A stretch of 64,000 nucleotides of DNA from Lachnospiraceae bacterium (GTDB lineage Bacteria; Bacillota; Clostridia; Lachnospirales; Lachnospiraceae), in assembly GCA_910575075.1 (NCBI GenBank), contig CAJTCY010000002.1, positions 158,563 through 222,562 on the forward strand. The letters are read 5' to 3'. The translations under genes and the position numbers were made by a program. This document shows, piece by piece, positions 43,998 through 52,690 of this stretch. Each line of letters begins with the position of its first letter. Positions within the stretch are counted from its first letter, which is position 1. The notes beneath the pieces were generated by a model. It ran no database searches, was not told where the DNA came from, and saw nothing but the letters and a program-made list of their open reading frames with translations.

Positions 43998-45320
43998 ATG
44001 AACACTTTAAGCAGAGCCTTTTTATCAGTACACCGTAAAAAGGGAAAAAGCATTGTGTTGTTCATGGTGCTGCTTGTCGTTTCAACCTTTGTTTTGGTAG
44101 GGCTTTCGATTAAATATTCTGCCGATACAGCAGCACAAGAACTAAGGCACTCTCTTGGTGGTAGTTTTGGGTTAGTGGTGGACAAATCTAAATCTGAAAA
44201 CTTTATAGCCAGTGAAAATCAAAGCAGTGGTGTTCAATATGTCGGTGCGCCGTTAGATGATTCTGTGATTGAAGAAGTCTTAAAAACTCCTAATATTGAA
44301 AGCTACAATGCTTCTCAAATTGGAGAGGCAATACTGACCAATGCCAATGGAGAATATCTGGAACTGGTAGAGACCAATAATCAATACGATGATGATGAAA
44401 CATTACTTCATACTGTTACCAGTGAAATGAATACGGACTCTGAAAAAAGCATGTTTTTTTCAAAAGGAACCTTTCAGATCACTGAAGGGCGTCACATTCT
44501 GCCGACAGATGAAAATGTTGTTCTCATAAGTAAAGAACTTGCAGGACTTAACAATTTAGAAGTTGGAGATCAAATCTGGCTTCAATCTTCGCAAGAAAAA
44601 ACATCCAGCCCCTTCTCTATTGTAGGTATCTACGAAATCAAGGAACCACAACTTAATGCGGGGCTTGTACCGCCACCCTCTCTTTATCAGAACCGAATTT
44701 TCATTGACGATTCCAATGGGGAATCAGGAGAATATCAACGACTGGAATTTTATGTGAAAGATCCGGCTCAGCTTAGTAATACCATTGAATCTGCAAAAGA
44801 AAACGCCAATATTGCATGGGATGATTTTGCGGTAGAAACTGCCGATGAAGAATATCAGCGAACAGCGGCACCTTTGGAAAATATGTCTGCCCTGGTATCG
44901 TCCTTGTTGACCTGCTTAATTATTGGCAGTGCCCTGGTGTTGTCTTTAATTCTAAGTCTTTGGATTAAGGGCCGTATTCATGAAACAGGTATATTGCTGG
45001 CTATGGGATACCGAAAGACGCAGATATTTCTGCAACATTTTGCAGAGGTCATGATGATCGCTGTGCTGGCATTTGGCATTTCTTTCTTTGCTGGCCAAGT
45101 CGTTGCGGATGTAACGGGTGATCTTCTCCTGCAAAATGTCTCCGCGCAAACCGAAACAATCGCCAGCGATACCGCCTCTTCTCTGGAAGTGGAAATAACT
45201 GTTCGTAACTTTGCGGCTGTTTGTGGAATTGGAACCTTAGTTGTAGCCTTCTCTGTGGGAATGTCTAACATCCCAGTGTTTCGCTTACAGCCCAAAGAGA
45301 TATTAAGCAAAATGAGCTAA
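43998..45320 (+). CDS. FtsX-like ABC permease, second of a pair
   Basis: The 440-residue protein starts at 43998 (MNTLSRAFLSVHRKKGKSIV) behind TAGGAGGTCACATA, 11 bp after the previous stop. Its layout matches the preceding gene: one N-terminal helix, an external domain, and an FtsX domain (ETGILLAMGYRKTQIFLQHF). The two permeases are homologous and should make a heterodimer. Confidence 0.88.
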   Translation: MNTLSRAFLSVHRKKGKSIVLFMVLLVVSTFVLVGLSIKYSADTAAQELRHSLGGSFGLVVDKSKSENFIASENQSSGVQYVGAPLDDSVIEEVLKTPNIESYNASQIGEAILTNANGEYLELVETNNQYDDDETLLHTVTSEMNTDSEKSMFFSKGTFQITEGRHILPTDENVVLISKELAGLNNLEVGDQIWLQSSQEKTSSPFSIVGIYEIKEPQLNAGLVPPPSLYQNRIFIDDSNGESGEYQRLEFYVKDPAQLSNTIESAKENANIAWDDFAVETADEEYQRTAAPLENMSALVSSLLTCLIIGSALVLSLILSLWIKGRIHETGILLAMGYRKTQIFLQHFAEVMMIAVLAFGISFFAGQVVADVTGDLLLQNVSAQTETIASDTASSLEVEITVRNFAAVCGIGTLVVAFSVGMSNIPVFRLQPKEILSKMS

Positions 45321-45337
45321 ATGGAGGATTTAAGATT

Positions 45338-45454
45338 ATGAGCATTTCGGAATTACCAGAATTGTCAAATTCATTTGATAAAAAAAGCAGCTCCCAAATC
45401 GGAGCGGGAAAAAGGTATGCCGTTTCCGGCCTTTCTGGATGTGGAAAGACTACT
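45338..45454 (+). pseudogene. N-terminal ABC ATPase relic ending in Walker A, fused in frame to a lipoprotein
   Basis: Thirty-nine codons read MSISELPELSNSFDKKSS then AGKRYAVSGLSGCGKTT, the start of a MacB-type ATPase through the Walker A loop. At that point the sequence switches to the lipoprotein ATG. A ribosome binding site (GGAGG) precedes it, so a fusion protein could be made. The intact ATPase follows the lipoprotein, suggesting the lipoprotein was inserted by recombination near the Walker A region. Confidence 0.7.
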
Positions 45455-45973
45455 ATGAAGCGCACAAGAAGAATAGTTATGCTGCTTTGTTCGGCTCTGA
45501 TTTTCACATTGATCTTATCTGCCTGTGGAAATTCCTCATATAATGATCGCAACTTGATCCTTTCTAATGAGGATAGTTATACCTACCAAAAATGTGTAGA
45601 CACCGGAAGTACGGACACTTCTCTGAAAAGAGAATTTCAAGGGTTCAACGGAAAAGACACCATTTGGATGCTCAATGCAGCAGAAGATACATCTATTTCT
45701 ATTGACCTTTCGGCAGATTTGTCCAGCGGTAAATTCAAAGTCCTGCTTGTTTCCGAGGACAATAAAATTACCACCCTTTTAGAAGGTGATGATACGCAAA
45801 GCACTTCCGTCGATTTGAAAAAGGGTACAGTAAGAATCATACTTGTTGAGGATGGCACAAGCGGATCGTGTGAAATCACTTTAAGCGATATAAACAATGT
45901 AAGCGTGGATTCTCCTTCTGGGGGCTTAGATTCCGAAGAATGGATGAACGATTTTTTTGATGACTGGATGTAA
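45455..45973 (+). CDS. Small lipoprotein (copy 2)
   Basis: The 172-residue protein starts with an intact signal: MKRTRRIVMLLCSALIFTL then the lipobox LSAC, followed by an acidic mature domain. It is clearly paralogous to 41729-42247 (shared YTYQKCVDTGSTD and REFQGFNGKDTIWML). It lies between the FtsX pair and their ATPase. No family recognised. A role in ligand capture or protection for the transporter is plausible but inferred from position only. Confidence 0.75.
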   Translation: MKRTRRIVMLLCSALIFTLILSACGNSSYNDRNLILSNEDSYTYQKCVDTGSTDTSLKREFQGFNGKDTIWMLNAAEDTSISIDLSADLSSGKFKVLLVSEDNKITTLLEGDDTQSTSVDLKKGTVRIILVEDGTSGSCEITLSDINNVSVDSPSGGLDSEEWMNDFFDDWM

Positions 45974-45989
45974 GGAGATGTATGTTGAT

Positions 45990-46694
45990 ATGAGCATTTT
46001 AGAATTTTCCAATTTGAAATATAGTTATGACGGCAAGCAGCCTGTCCTTCGGGGCGTGAGCGGACAACTGGAACAGGGCAAACTCTACGCAATCCTGGGG
46101 CCTTCCGGCTGCGGTAAGACCACCCTGCTCTCCCTGATCGGTGGTCTGGATAGTCCCAGCAACGGCCAAATTTGTTTTGAAGGACAAGATATTGCCAAAA
46201 CCGGTTTGTCTAATCATCGGAAAAACCATGTGGCATTTATCTTTCAGGCGTATAACCTGATCGACTATCTGACCCCCGCAGAGAATGTATCGCTGACCTC
46301 CAAGCTGCCGCCGTTGCCCATTCTGGAGCGCCTGGGCCTGACGAAAGAAGAAGCCAAGCGAAATGTGCTGAAACTCTCCGGCGGCCAGCAGCAGCGTGTA
46401 GCCATCGCCCGTGCCTTGGCAAGCGAGGCTCCGGTGATCCTGGCCGATGAGCCTACCGGCAATCTGGACGAGGACACTGCCCAGGACATCACGGAAATTC
46501 TCAAAGAGAGCGCCCACAAGATGAACAAGTGTGTGGTGGTCGTTACCCACTCCAATGAGCTGGCGAAGCAGGCCGATGTGGTGTTCCGGCTGAAAAAAGG
46601 TGAGCTGCAGGTGCTGGAGCGTACTCAGGATGGAAACGCCCAACCCCAATGCCGCAGAAACAATGCTCCCCGCAACGAGAGGAGGGCAAGATGA
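45990..46694 (+). CDS. MacB/LolD-type ABC ATPase
   Basis: The 234-residue ATPase has Walker A (GPSGCGKTT), Q-loop [10 protein letters not shown], signature [12 protein letters not shown], Walker B ([12 protein letters not shown]) and H-loop ([11 protein letters not shown]). The stretch between Q-loop and signature is slightly short for the family. It should energise the two FtsX permeases upstream. Its stop overlaps the start of the next gene. Confidence 0.9.
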   Translation: MSILEFSNLKYSYDGKQPVLRGVSGQLEQGKLYAILGPSGCGKTTLLSLIGGLDSPSNGQICFEGQDIAKTGLSNHRKNHVAFIFQAYNLIDYLTPAENVSLTSKLPPLPILERLGLTKEEAKRNVLKLSGGQQQRVAIARALASEAPVILADEPTGNLDEDTAQDITEILKESAHKMNKCVVVVTHSNELAKQADVVFRLKKGELQVLERTQDGNAQPQCRRNNAPRNERRAR

Positions 46695-47101
46695 TGGACG
46701 AGTTTTCTAAGCCCTCCAAAAAGGGCAGCATCCTCGCTGTGGCCTGCTACGTTTTTGCTGTGGTGCTGTTGATTACGGCCTTTATTTCCTTGGCGGCTTG
46801 TCATCAAAACATTTCCCGGCAGCTTGAGCAGGGCGTCCCTGTGCAGGGAAATGAACTGGCCATTGTGAATCTCTACTTAACAAGCTGTGTGCAGTATTTT
46901 GCCTTTGCCGCCGCCATGGTGTTTTGCGGCAAGGCTGCCCGCAGGGGGCTGGCAATCCAGAGCGAAGCGCTGGTACAGGTCACGCCCTATATGCTCAACG
47001 CCTCGGCAGAGGCCATCGGTCCCGATTATGCCGAGGAAGTTAAGCCGGAGGATGAAGATACGGATTTTGAGGCTTGGGGATTTCGGGAAAAGGAAGAATA
47101 A
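46691..47101 (+). CDS. Small membrane protein of the FtsX operon
   Basis: The 136-residue protein has two membrane helices (about 14-36 and 63-85) and an acidic cytoplasmic tail ending DEDTDFEAWGFREKEE. The ATG overlaps the ATPase stop and follows GGAGGG, so translation is coupled. I do not recognise the family. A transporter accessory role is suggested only by position. Confidence 0.65.
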   Translation: MMDEFSKPSKKGSILAVACYVFAVVLLITAFISLAACHQNISRQLEQGVPVQGNELAIVNLYLTSCVQYFAFAAAMVFCGKAARRGLAIQSEALVQVTPYMLNASAEAIGPDYAEEVKPEDEDTDFEAWGFREKEE

Positions 47102-47168
47102 AAATCGACTGTAAAGAAGGATAGCTCAGATTCTTTTTGATTGACACTGAGGAACAGGGGGTGATAGT

Positions 47169-47231
47169 ATGGGGCATTTCGCAGTATTTGATTTAACAGA
47201 ATCCGGTGAAAAAATAGGCAGGAAACTATAA
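47169..47231 (+). pseudogene. Winged-helix regulator N-terminal relic
   Basis: Twenty codons read MGHFAVFDLTESGEKIGRKL then stop. The fragment matches the start of the free-standing winged-helix proteins at 26229 and 63877 (LDISESGRQIGKKL) and keeps the ATG frame that both of those have lost. It has its own GGGGGTGATAGT ribosome binding site. It is a third trace of the split regulator module. Confidence 0.7.
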
Positions 47232-47319
47232 ATGAGCAAATATAGAAATTTGCACAAAACTACCCTACCAATTTCAAAACAGCTTCAAGTGACGCACCAT
47301 TTTTTATGAGCGAGTCAAA

Positions 47320-47361
47320 ATGAAGTTTAAGAACCTCTCGGTAAAGTGGCTGTTTGGCTGA
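47320..47361 (+). pseudogene. Histidine kinase N-terminal relic
   Basis: Fourteen codons, MKFKNLSVKWLFG then stop, match the start of the kinases at 33746 and 53380 (MKFQNLSVKRLFGR). Confidence 0.75.
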
Positions 47362-47374
47362 GTGACAATATCTT

Positions 47375-47749
47375 TTGGAAAACGGCGATTACCTGTATAT
47401 CCAGACATCGGAAACCAGCTATGATTACACGCTGTACGGCCCCGACTACAAGGAACTGGACGGAGGCCAGCTTGACAATCCCGACCTGTCCCTTGCGGAA
47501 GCCGGAAAAGAAATCCTTGCCGCCTATGAACTGTCGGCTGGGAAAATGGAACCCCTGGCCGGCGACAGGCTGGATGATTTTCTGGAAGCAACCGAACAGG
47601 CCAATGCCATTTCCCAGCCGCAGGCGTGGAACGGGATCAACGGCCTTTTGAATTTAGAACCCCGTTTTGAGGGGAACAGGATAACTTTATCCACCGCCTG
47701 CCGACCATGCGGAAAAACCCTTGATTTCCGTGGACTTTTACCACCCTAA
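47375..47749 (+). pseudogene. Fragment of a large conjugative-element protein (DUF4316-like)
   Basis: An open stretch of about 124 codons reads ENGDYLYIQTSETSYDYTLY, GPDYKELDGGQLDNPD and SLAEAGKEILAAYELSAG, phrases I associate with the DUF4316 region of large proteins on clostridial conjugative elements. There is no ribosome binding site, and the 3' end loses similarity, so it is a piece. The base composition is more GC-rich than the ABC genes around it. Confidence 0.5.
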
Positions 47750-47797
47750 ATGCGTAGACGGATACAAATTATTTATGTGATATGGCTGTCTACCATA

Positions 47798-47855
47798 TTG
47801 ACAACTGTTTTTGCGTGTGTTATACTGTATTTGTAATAGCAATACAGTATAACAC
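47798..47855 (+). promoter_or_regulatory. Promoter and 15-bp palindromic operator of the GntR operon
   Basis: TTGACA (47798-47803), 17 bp, TATACT (47821-47826). A perfect inverted repeat GTGTTATACTGTATT-N9-AATACAGTATAACAC (47817-47855) covers the -10 and start point, as expected for autorepression by the GntR protein downstream. Confidence 0.88.
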
Positions 47856-47873
47856 AGAAATGGCGGTGAGAAT

Positions 47874-48257
47874 TTGGAAATAGTTGTAAGCAATAAAGCA
47901 AGCCGACCACTGTATGAGCAAATTTCTTCACAGATCAAAGCGGCTATTATGAGTGGAGAACTGAAAGCTGGTGAAGCAATTCCATCTGTGCGTTCATTGG
48001 CAAAATCGTTGCACATCAGTATTCTTACAGTACAAAAGGCTTATGCAACTTTGCAGGAAGATGGTTTTATTGAAACAACTGCTGGAAAAGGCTGCTATGT
48101 GTCGGCACAAAACCAGGACTTCTATCTTGAAGAACAACAAAAGAAGATAGAGGAAAAATTTGCAGAGGCAATCGAAATCGCACGCACAAGCGGAATATCT
48201 CTCAATAAGTTGACCGATTTACTAACCCTTATGTATCAGGAGGATGATGGAGAATGA
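47874..48257 (+). CDS. GntR-family regulator, YtrA type
   Basis: The 127-residue protein has a GntR winged helix (PLYEQISSQIKAAIMSGELK ... ILTVQKAYATLQEDGFIETT, residues 8-75) and a short helical tail (YtrA subfamily). The start is TTG 47874 after GGTGAG. It overlaps the ATPase ATG by 4 bp. YtrA-type proteins repress their own ABC operon and respond to cell-wall stress; the palindrome upstream fits this. Confidence 0.88.
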   Translation: MEIVVSNKASRPLYEQISSQIKAAIMSGELKAGEAIPSVRSLAKSLHISILTVQKAYATLQEDGFIETTAGKGCYVSAQNQDFYLEEQQKKIEEKFAEAIEIARTSGISLNKLTDLLTLMYQEDDGE

Positions 48258-49111
48258 ATGATGCTTTAATTATTTCAGGTCTAACCAAGACATATAAAGA
48301 TTTTATGTTGAATGGAGTTTCATTTTCTGTTCCATGTGGTTCTATTGTAGGGCTGATTGGTGAAAATGGAGCTGGAAAAAGTACAACTATCAATGCAGTG
48401 TTGGGACTTATTCAGAAAGAGGCTGGCAGCATTTGTGTTTTAGGTAAAGAGCAACCAGATAACGAAATCAAGGAACAGATTGGTGTCGTATTTGACGGCA
48501 ACAACTATCCTGAAATCTTTTCTACCCGAAAACTCAACCGGGTTATGAAAGACATTTATCATTCATGGGAAGAACACACATTCCTGAACCTTTTGAAAAA
48601 ATTTTCTTTACCTACCGATAAACCGATTAAGCAATTTTCAAAAGGAATGAAAATGAAATTGGCAATCGCAGTCGCCTTGTCCCATAATTCTAAACTACTG
48701 ATTTTGGATGAAGCCACCAGTGGACTTGATCCCGTCATACGAGATGATATATTAGACATCTTATTGGACTTTGCACAGGACGAAACTCATTCTATTTTGA
48801 TTTCTTCGCACATCACTACTGACCTTGAAAAAATTGCTGACTACATTGTTTTTATTCACGAGGGGCAAGTAGTATTCTCAAAGCTGAAGGATGAGCTGAT
48901 AGAGCAGTATGGTATCATTAAGTGTGGAGCCGCACAGTTCGAGGCATTGGATAAATCGGACATCATCGTATACCGCAAGATGGATTATGAATGGCAGGTG
49001 TTGGTTGCTGATCGGGCTGCCATGAAGAAAAAATATCCAAAAACACTGATTGATTCTGTTTCGATTGACGAAATTATGCTTCTCTATGTAAAAGGAGAAA
49101 GGGGGAAATAA
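48254..49111 (+). CDS. ABC-2 type transporter ATPase
   Basis: The 285-residue ATPase has Walker A (GENGAGKST), signature FSKGMKMKLAIA, Walker B (LLILDEATSGLD) and H-loop (ILISSHITTDLE), with a C-terminal regulatory extension. It pairs with the permease that begins 1 bp after its stop. The set GntR-ATPase-permease corresponds to YtrAB-like or YhcG-like export modules. Confidence 0.9.
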   Translation: MNDALIISGLTKTYKDFMLNGVSFSVPCGSIVGLIGENGAGKSTTINAVLGLIQKEAGSICVLGKEQPDNEIKEQIGVVFDGNNYPEIFSTRKLNRVMKDIYHSWEEHTFLNLLKKFSLPTDKPIKQFSKGMKMKLAIAVALSHNSKLLILDEATSGLDPVIRDDILDILLDFAQDETHSILISSHITTDLEKIADYIVFIHEGQVVFSKLKDELIEQYGIIKCGAAQFEALDKSDIIVYRKMDYEWQVLVADRAAMKKKYPKTLIDSVSIDEIMLLYVKGERGK

Positions 49112-49112
49112 A

Positions 49113-49721
49113 ATGAAAGGCTTATTACTTAAAGATTATTATTTAATCAAGTCTGTGCTATATATCATACTTGTAGTTTTTGCAGTGGTTGGAATAGGAA
49201 TGTCTTTTTTGACTTCCACATGGGTTTTAACTGTAATTGCAACTGTTATGCTCGGAATGATCTCTGTAACGACGATAAATATGGACAGAAACTCTGGTTG
49301 GAAAAAAGTTTCGCTTGTTTTACCTGTATCCAGAACGGCTGTTTTAGACTGTAAATATATCTTGTATTTACTACTTAGTGGGATCGGTTTGCTTTTAGGT
49401 GTCATTCTGGGTGTTGTGGCATCCATTATAAAAGGTCAAATTGACTATCAATCTATGATGCTATTTGTTGGTATCAGCATTGCTATGGCATTATTTTCTG
49501 GAAGCATGACAATACCACTCACATTCCTGCTTAGTGAAGAAAAAAGTATGTTGGCTTTAATCATTGCGTACCCTCTTTCCGCTTTCGTATTTGTAGGAGC
49601 TGCGCTACTAATTGACAACAAGTTGCTCGCTTGTGGTCTTGTAACTATTGTAGGTGTATTACTTTATTCGATTTCGTGGCTGATTTCGAGAAAACAAATT
49701 ATAAATAAGGATATGACTTAA
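49113..49721 (+). CDS. ABC-2 transporter permease
   Basis: The 202-residue integral membrane protein has six hydrophobic segments and starts MKGLLLKDYYLIKSVLYIIL, the usual opening of ABC-2_membrane_5-type permeases. It starts 1 bp after the ATPase stop and is part of the GntR operon. Confidence 0.85.
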   Translation: MKGLLLKDYYLIKSVLYIILVVFAVVGIGMSFLTSTWVLTVIATVMLGMISVTTINMDRNSGWKKVSLVLPVSRTAVLDCKYILYLLLSGIGLLLGVILGVVASIIKGQIDYQSMMLFVGISIAMALFSGSMTIPLTFLLSEEKSMLALIIAYPLSAFVFVGAALLIDNKLLACGLVTIVGVLLYSISWLISRKQIINKDMT

Positions 49722-49735
49722 AAAGGAGAATGAAT

Positions 49736-49900
49736 ATGGTAAACAAAGAAAAGCGGTTTGAAACGATTTATACACAAGGAACTTCGTGGAGCATAGTCAT
49801 TGATAATGAAACAGGCGTTAATTATCTTGTCCATGATACAAGTATAACCCCCTTATTGAATAAAGATGGGAGTATCGTTATTACTGATGTCAATAAGTAA
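49736..49900 (+). CDS. DUF6440-like small protein (54 aa)
   Basis: The frame MVNKEKRFETIYTQGTSW ... IDNETGVNYLVHDT ... TPLLNKDGSIVITDVNK is preceded by AAAAGGAGAATGAAT. The ETGVNYL...TPLLxxDG pattern matches small proteins annotated as DUF6440, often found after ABC or regulator genes in Clostridia. It follows the permease by 14 bp and is likely in the same operon. Function unknown. Confidence 0.7.
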   Translation: MVNKEKRFETIYTQGTSWSIVIDNETGVNYLVHDTSITPLLNKDGSIVITDVNK

Positions 49901-49916
49901 CTAATCTGGGGTCATC

Positions 49917-50102
49917 CTAAAAGGGCAGCCTACGAGAAAACGCCGGGCGCGGAGGTGTCAAAATCTCTGCGTCCAGCTTTTTATACTCGGTTTTGAGGGC
50001 GTACAGGTTGGGGAGCTTTGTGGTTCCCGCCTCTTTGAGCGCCTTTGCCGCCGCGTCGTTTGCCGCGCTAATCTCGGCCAGTCTGCTTTCCAAGCCCTCG
50101 GA
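49917..50102 (-). pseudogene. Relaxase C-terminal fragment
   Basis: About 60 codons read GLESRLAEISAANDAAAKAL and TTKLPNLYALKTEYKKLDAE, resembling the coiled-coil C-terminus of MobA/MobL relaxases (compare VEKLPTVKTLREEYAEVLEA in the relaxase at 38.3 kb). It is cut off at one end by the promoter region of the next permease, and it faces the opposite way from the other relaxase fragment. Confidence 0.45.
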
Positions 50103-50135
50103 AAAGCACTTTTTTGAAAAAATCTGTTTGTTGTA

Positions 50136-50164
50136 ACATTTCGCGGACATTTGGGGTTTATAAT
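50136..50164 (+). promoter_or_regulatory. ACATTT-repeat promoter, site C
   Basis: ACATTT (50136-50141), N5, ACATTT (50147-50152), N6, TATAAT (50159-50164), about 30 bp ahead of the first large FtsX permease. Confidence 0.8.
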
Positions 50165-50194
50165 GGCCCTATCAAATATGGAGGTGATACAACT

Positions 50195-52603
50195 ATGACA
50201 TGGCCTTTTGAAAATGACACCAGCGCCATTGTAAAAAAATTAGCAGATCGAAGCATGAAAGCGGATAAAAGACGCAATGCGTTTATCGTTATAACGATTG
50301 CTTTTGCAGTTAGTTTGATGATGATATTAGCATTATATAACCTCGGAACAGACCGTGAATACAGGCTTTATCTGCAAGGACGTTATCAAGGCAGCTTTAT
50401 TAACAGTACCAGTGCCGTCTTTGAAAAACTGGAACATAACAACCAGATCGAAGTAGTCGGCAAAGAGGCTGCAATGGGAACGAGCCGTATCAATGACTAT
50501 ACTTTGGATGTGTATTATAGAGATCAAAATGCACTTGAACTGAAAGGCGTTACCGACTTGCTGGGAAAAATGCCGGAGGCAGAAAATGAAATCATTGTGG
50601 AACAGTCCTATTTGGAGCATTTAGGGCTGTCGGTTCAACTGGATCAGACCGTTACACTGGATATGCCTTTTGGAGAAAAGCAGACATATCATGTTTGCGG
50701 CATTATTCAAAGCAGTAATGCATCCCGCATTTATCAAATCATTGTATCGGATGGTTTGTATAGCCGGTATGGAGAAGCGAACTGTTACGATCTTTTGGTC
50801 CGCTTAAAAAATACCGAAAATATGGACAGCGAAACTTTGAAGCTGTCGATAGACGAAATTGCGGAACAAAGCGGTGTACCTGAACAGTATGTTATGTATA
50901 GCTCTACTTACTTTGGGTTGGCAGAAGAAAAATCTACGCAGGAGCTATTAGTGATTATCGGAGCAAGCAGTTTAATTGTACTGGCCTGTTCTTTGGTTAT
51001 TTACAGCCTGTTCTACATTTCCGTTATTGGGAAAATACATGAATATGGCAGGCTGCGTGTGCTGGGGGCTACATCGGTTCAGATCAAGCGTATCGTACGA
51101 AAAGAAAGTTTTTTGTTATCCTGTGCCGCAATTCCTATCGGCGTTGTATTAGGAAGTGTTTTGGGCTATTGTTTCGTCCCGGACGGCTGGCATTGGATGA
51201 CTACACTGAAATGCGCCGTTGTGATTGCCATTGTTACAGAAATTGCCTTAAAAATTGCTGTCCATACCCCTGTAAAGAAAGCCTCTATGGTATCGCCTAT
51301 TGAGGCGCTGCGAATCAATACTGCTGATACATCGGCGACAGAAAAAACGCGGATCGAACATCGAAAAATCACGCCATCTTCGCTTGCCCGAATGAGCTTT
51401 GCCCGGAACAAGAAAAAAGCTATTCTAACCGTATTGTCTTTGGGATTTGCGGGAGTTTTACTGATGTGTGCAGCCACCTACCTTAATTCAAATGATGTAG
51501 AAAGCATGGCAAAACAGCAATTTACAAATGGCGACATTGCACTTTCCCTCGATCCCGCCAACACAAATGCGGAAGACCGTCCCGCCGGGATCAATGCACT
51601 TCAAACGGAAAATCCATTGGATGAAGTTTTGGAAGAAACAATTTCAGATATGGATGGCGTAAAGAATATTGAATTTATACAGGGCTGTGTTTCAAATATG
51701 GAATTTCCCACTCCTTTCAAGGATGGTAACAGCCATTTCTTTACCCAAATTGGAATTCCTGAAAATCAGTACGAGGACTTTTCACAAGGACTGATAGAGG
51801 GAACCGCAGACCACCAGAAACTTATCAATGGAAAAGGAGTTATCGTTGATAATTCAACCAGGCTGTTAAGCGACTATTATAATTACACCCCTCAAATTGG
51901 CGATATAGTCAAAGTGGAAACAACGGATGGACAATGGGAAGAATTTATTGTAATGGGGATTGGAAAAGCCCCTGATCTCGGTGGGGATTCAGCATTTTTC
52001 TATTTTCCGCAGGAACTCTTATCTATGATGAAAGAAAATGTTTCCAACTTCAATATGACCTGCATTGTAGATGTGGAAAGGGATCAGCTTACAGAAGTTG
52101 AGAATAAGATATTCCAGTTGGCAGAAAATCATGGAGGTATAGAAGTTTTCAGTATCAGCGATATTATTACTTATCTGCAAGAGGAAATGGATAACATAAA
52201 AATGCCGTTATATGGATTGGTATTTTTCATTGCTGTTTTTGGGCTAATCAGCCTTATCAATACGCTGATGACAAACATTATATCAAGGCAGCAGGAATTT
52301 GGTATTTTACAGTCTGTGGGATTGAGCAGTAGGCAATTCTCTAAAATGCTGCAAACCGAATGTTTTTATTATGTTGCTGGTACGGCTATTCTAACTTTAA
52401 CGATTGGAACTTTAGCAGGATTTATACTCTGCAAAGTTTTCAATCAGGTTGGGACATTCGGGACATTGACTTATCATTTTCCAGTTTTAGAAATAAGTAT
52501 ATATTTTGCAGTGCTTTTCTTCATACTGGTAGTTTATTCCGTTTTCTCTGTACGATACAGCAAAAGGCATCCTGTGATTGAGCGTATTAAAACAATGGAG
52601 TAA
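50195..52603 (+). CDS. Large FtsX-like permease 1 (MTWPFENDTS type)
   Basis: The 802-residue protein has two FtsX domains. It starts MTWPFENDTSAIVKKLADRS, a basic cytoplasmic start shared by four permeases here, then one helix (about 38-58) and an external domain. A three-helix FtsX unit (about 260-370), a second helix near 420 with a second external domain, and a C-terminal FtsX unit (about 675-790) ending HPVIERIKTME complete it. GGAGGTGATACAACT precedes the ATG. It has its own ACATTT-repeat promoter but no adjacent ATPase; the ATPase at 57102 may serve it. Such permeases take part in lipid II or peptide-antibiotic detachment. Confidence 0.85.
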   Translation: MTWPFENDTSAIVKKLADRSMKADKRRNAFIVITIAFAVSLMMILALYNLGTDREYRLYLQGRYQGSFINSTSAVFEKLEHNNQIEVVGKEAAMGTSRINDYTLDVYYRDQNALELKGVTDLLGKMPEAENEIIVEQSYLEHLGLSVQLDQTVTLDMPFGEKQTYHVCGIIQSSNASRIYQIIVSDGLYSRYGEANCYDLLVRLKNTENMDSETLKLSIDEIAEQSGVPEQYVMYSSTYFGLAEEKSTQELLVIIGASSLIVLACSLVIYSLFYISVIGKIHEYGRLRVLGATSVQIKRIVRKESFLLSCAAIPIGVVLGSVLGYCFVPDGWHWMTTLKCAVVIAIVTEIALKIAVHTPVKKASMVSPIEALRINTADTSATEKTRIEHRKITPSSLARMSFARNKKKAILTVLSLGFAGVLLMCAATYLNSNDVESMAKQQFTNGDIALSLDPANTNAEDRPAGINALQTENPLDEVLEETISDMDGVKNIEFIQGCVSNMEFPTPFKDGNSHFFTQIGIPENQYEDFSQGLIEGTADHQKLINGKGVIVDNSTRLLSDYYNYTPQIGDIVKVETTDGQWEEFIVMGIGKAPDLGGDSAFFYFPQELLSMMKENVSNFNMTCIVDVERDQLTEVENKIFQLAENHGGIEVFSISDIITYLQEEMDNIKMPLYGLVFFIAVFGLISLINTLMTNIISRQQEFGILQSVGLSSRQFSKMLQTECFYYVAGTAILTLTIGTLAGFILCKVFNQVGTFGTLTYHFPVLEISIYFAVLFFILVVYSVFSVRYSKRHPVIERIKTME

Positions 52604-52690
52604 ATTTTCCTTTATCAGAAAATTATGTTTTCCGCAACATGGGATAATTTGCCTGTTATATCATCTGCAAAAAGCAAAGGAAGTGAGGAT

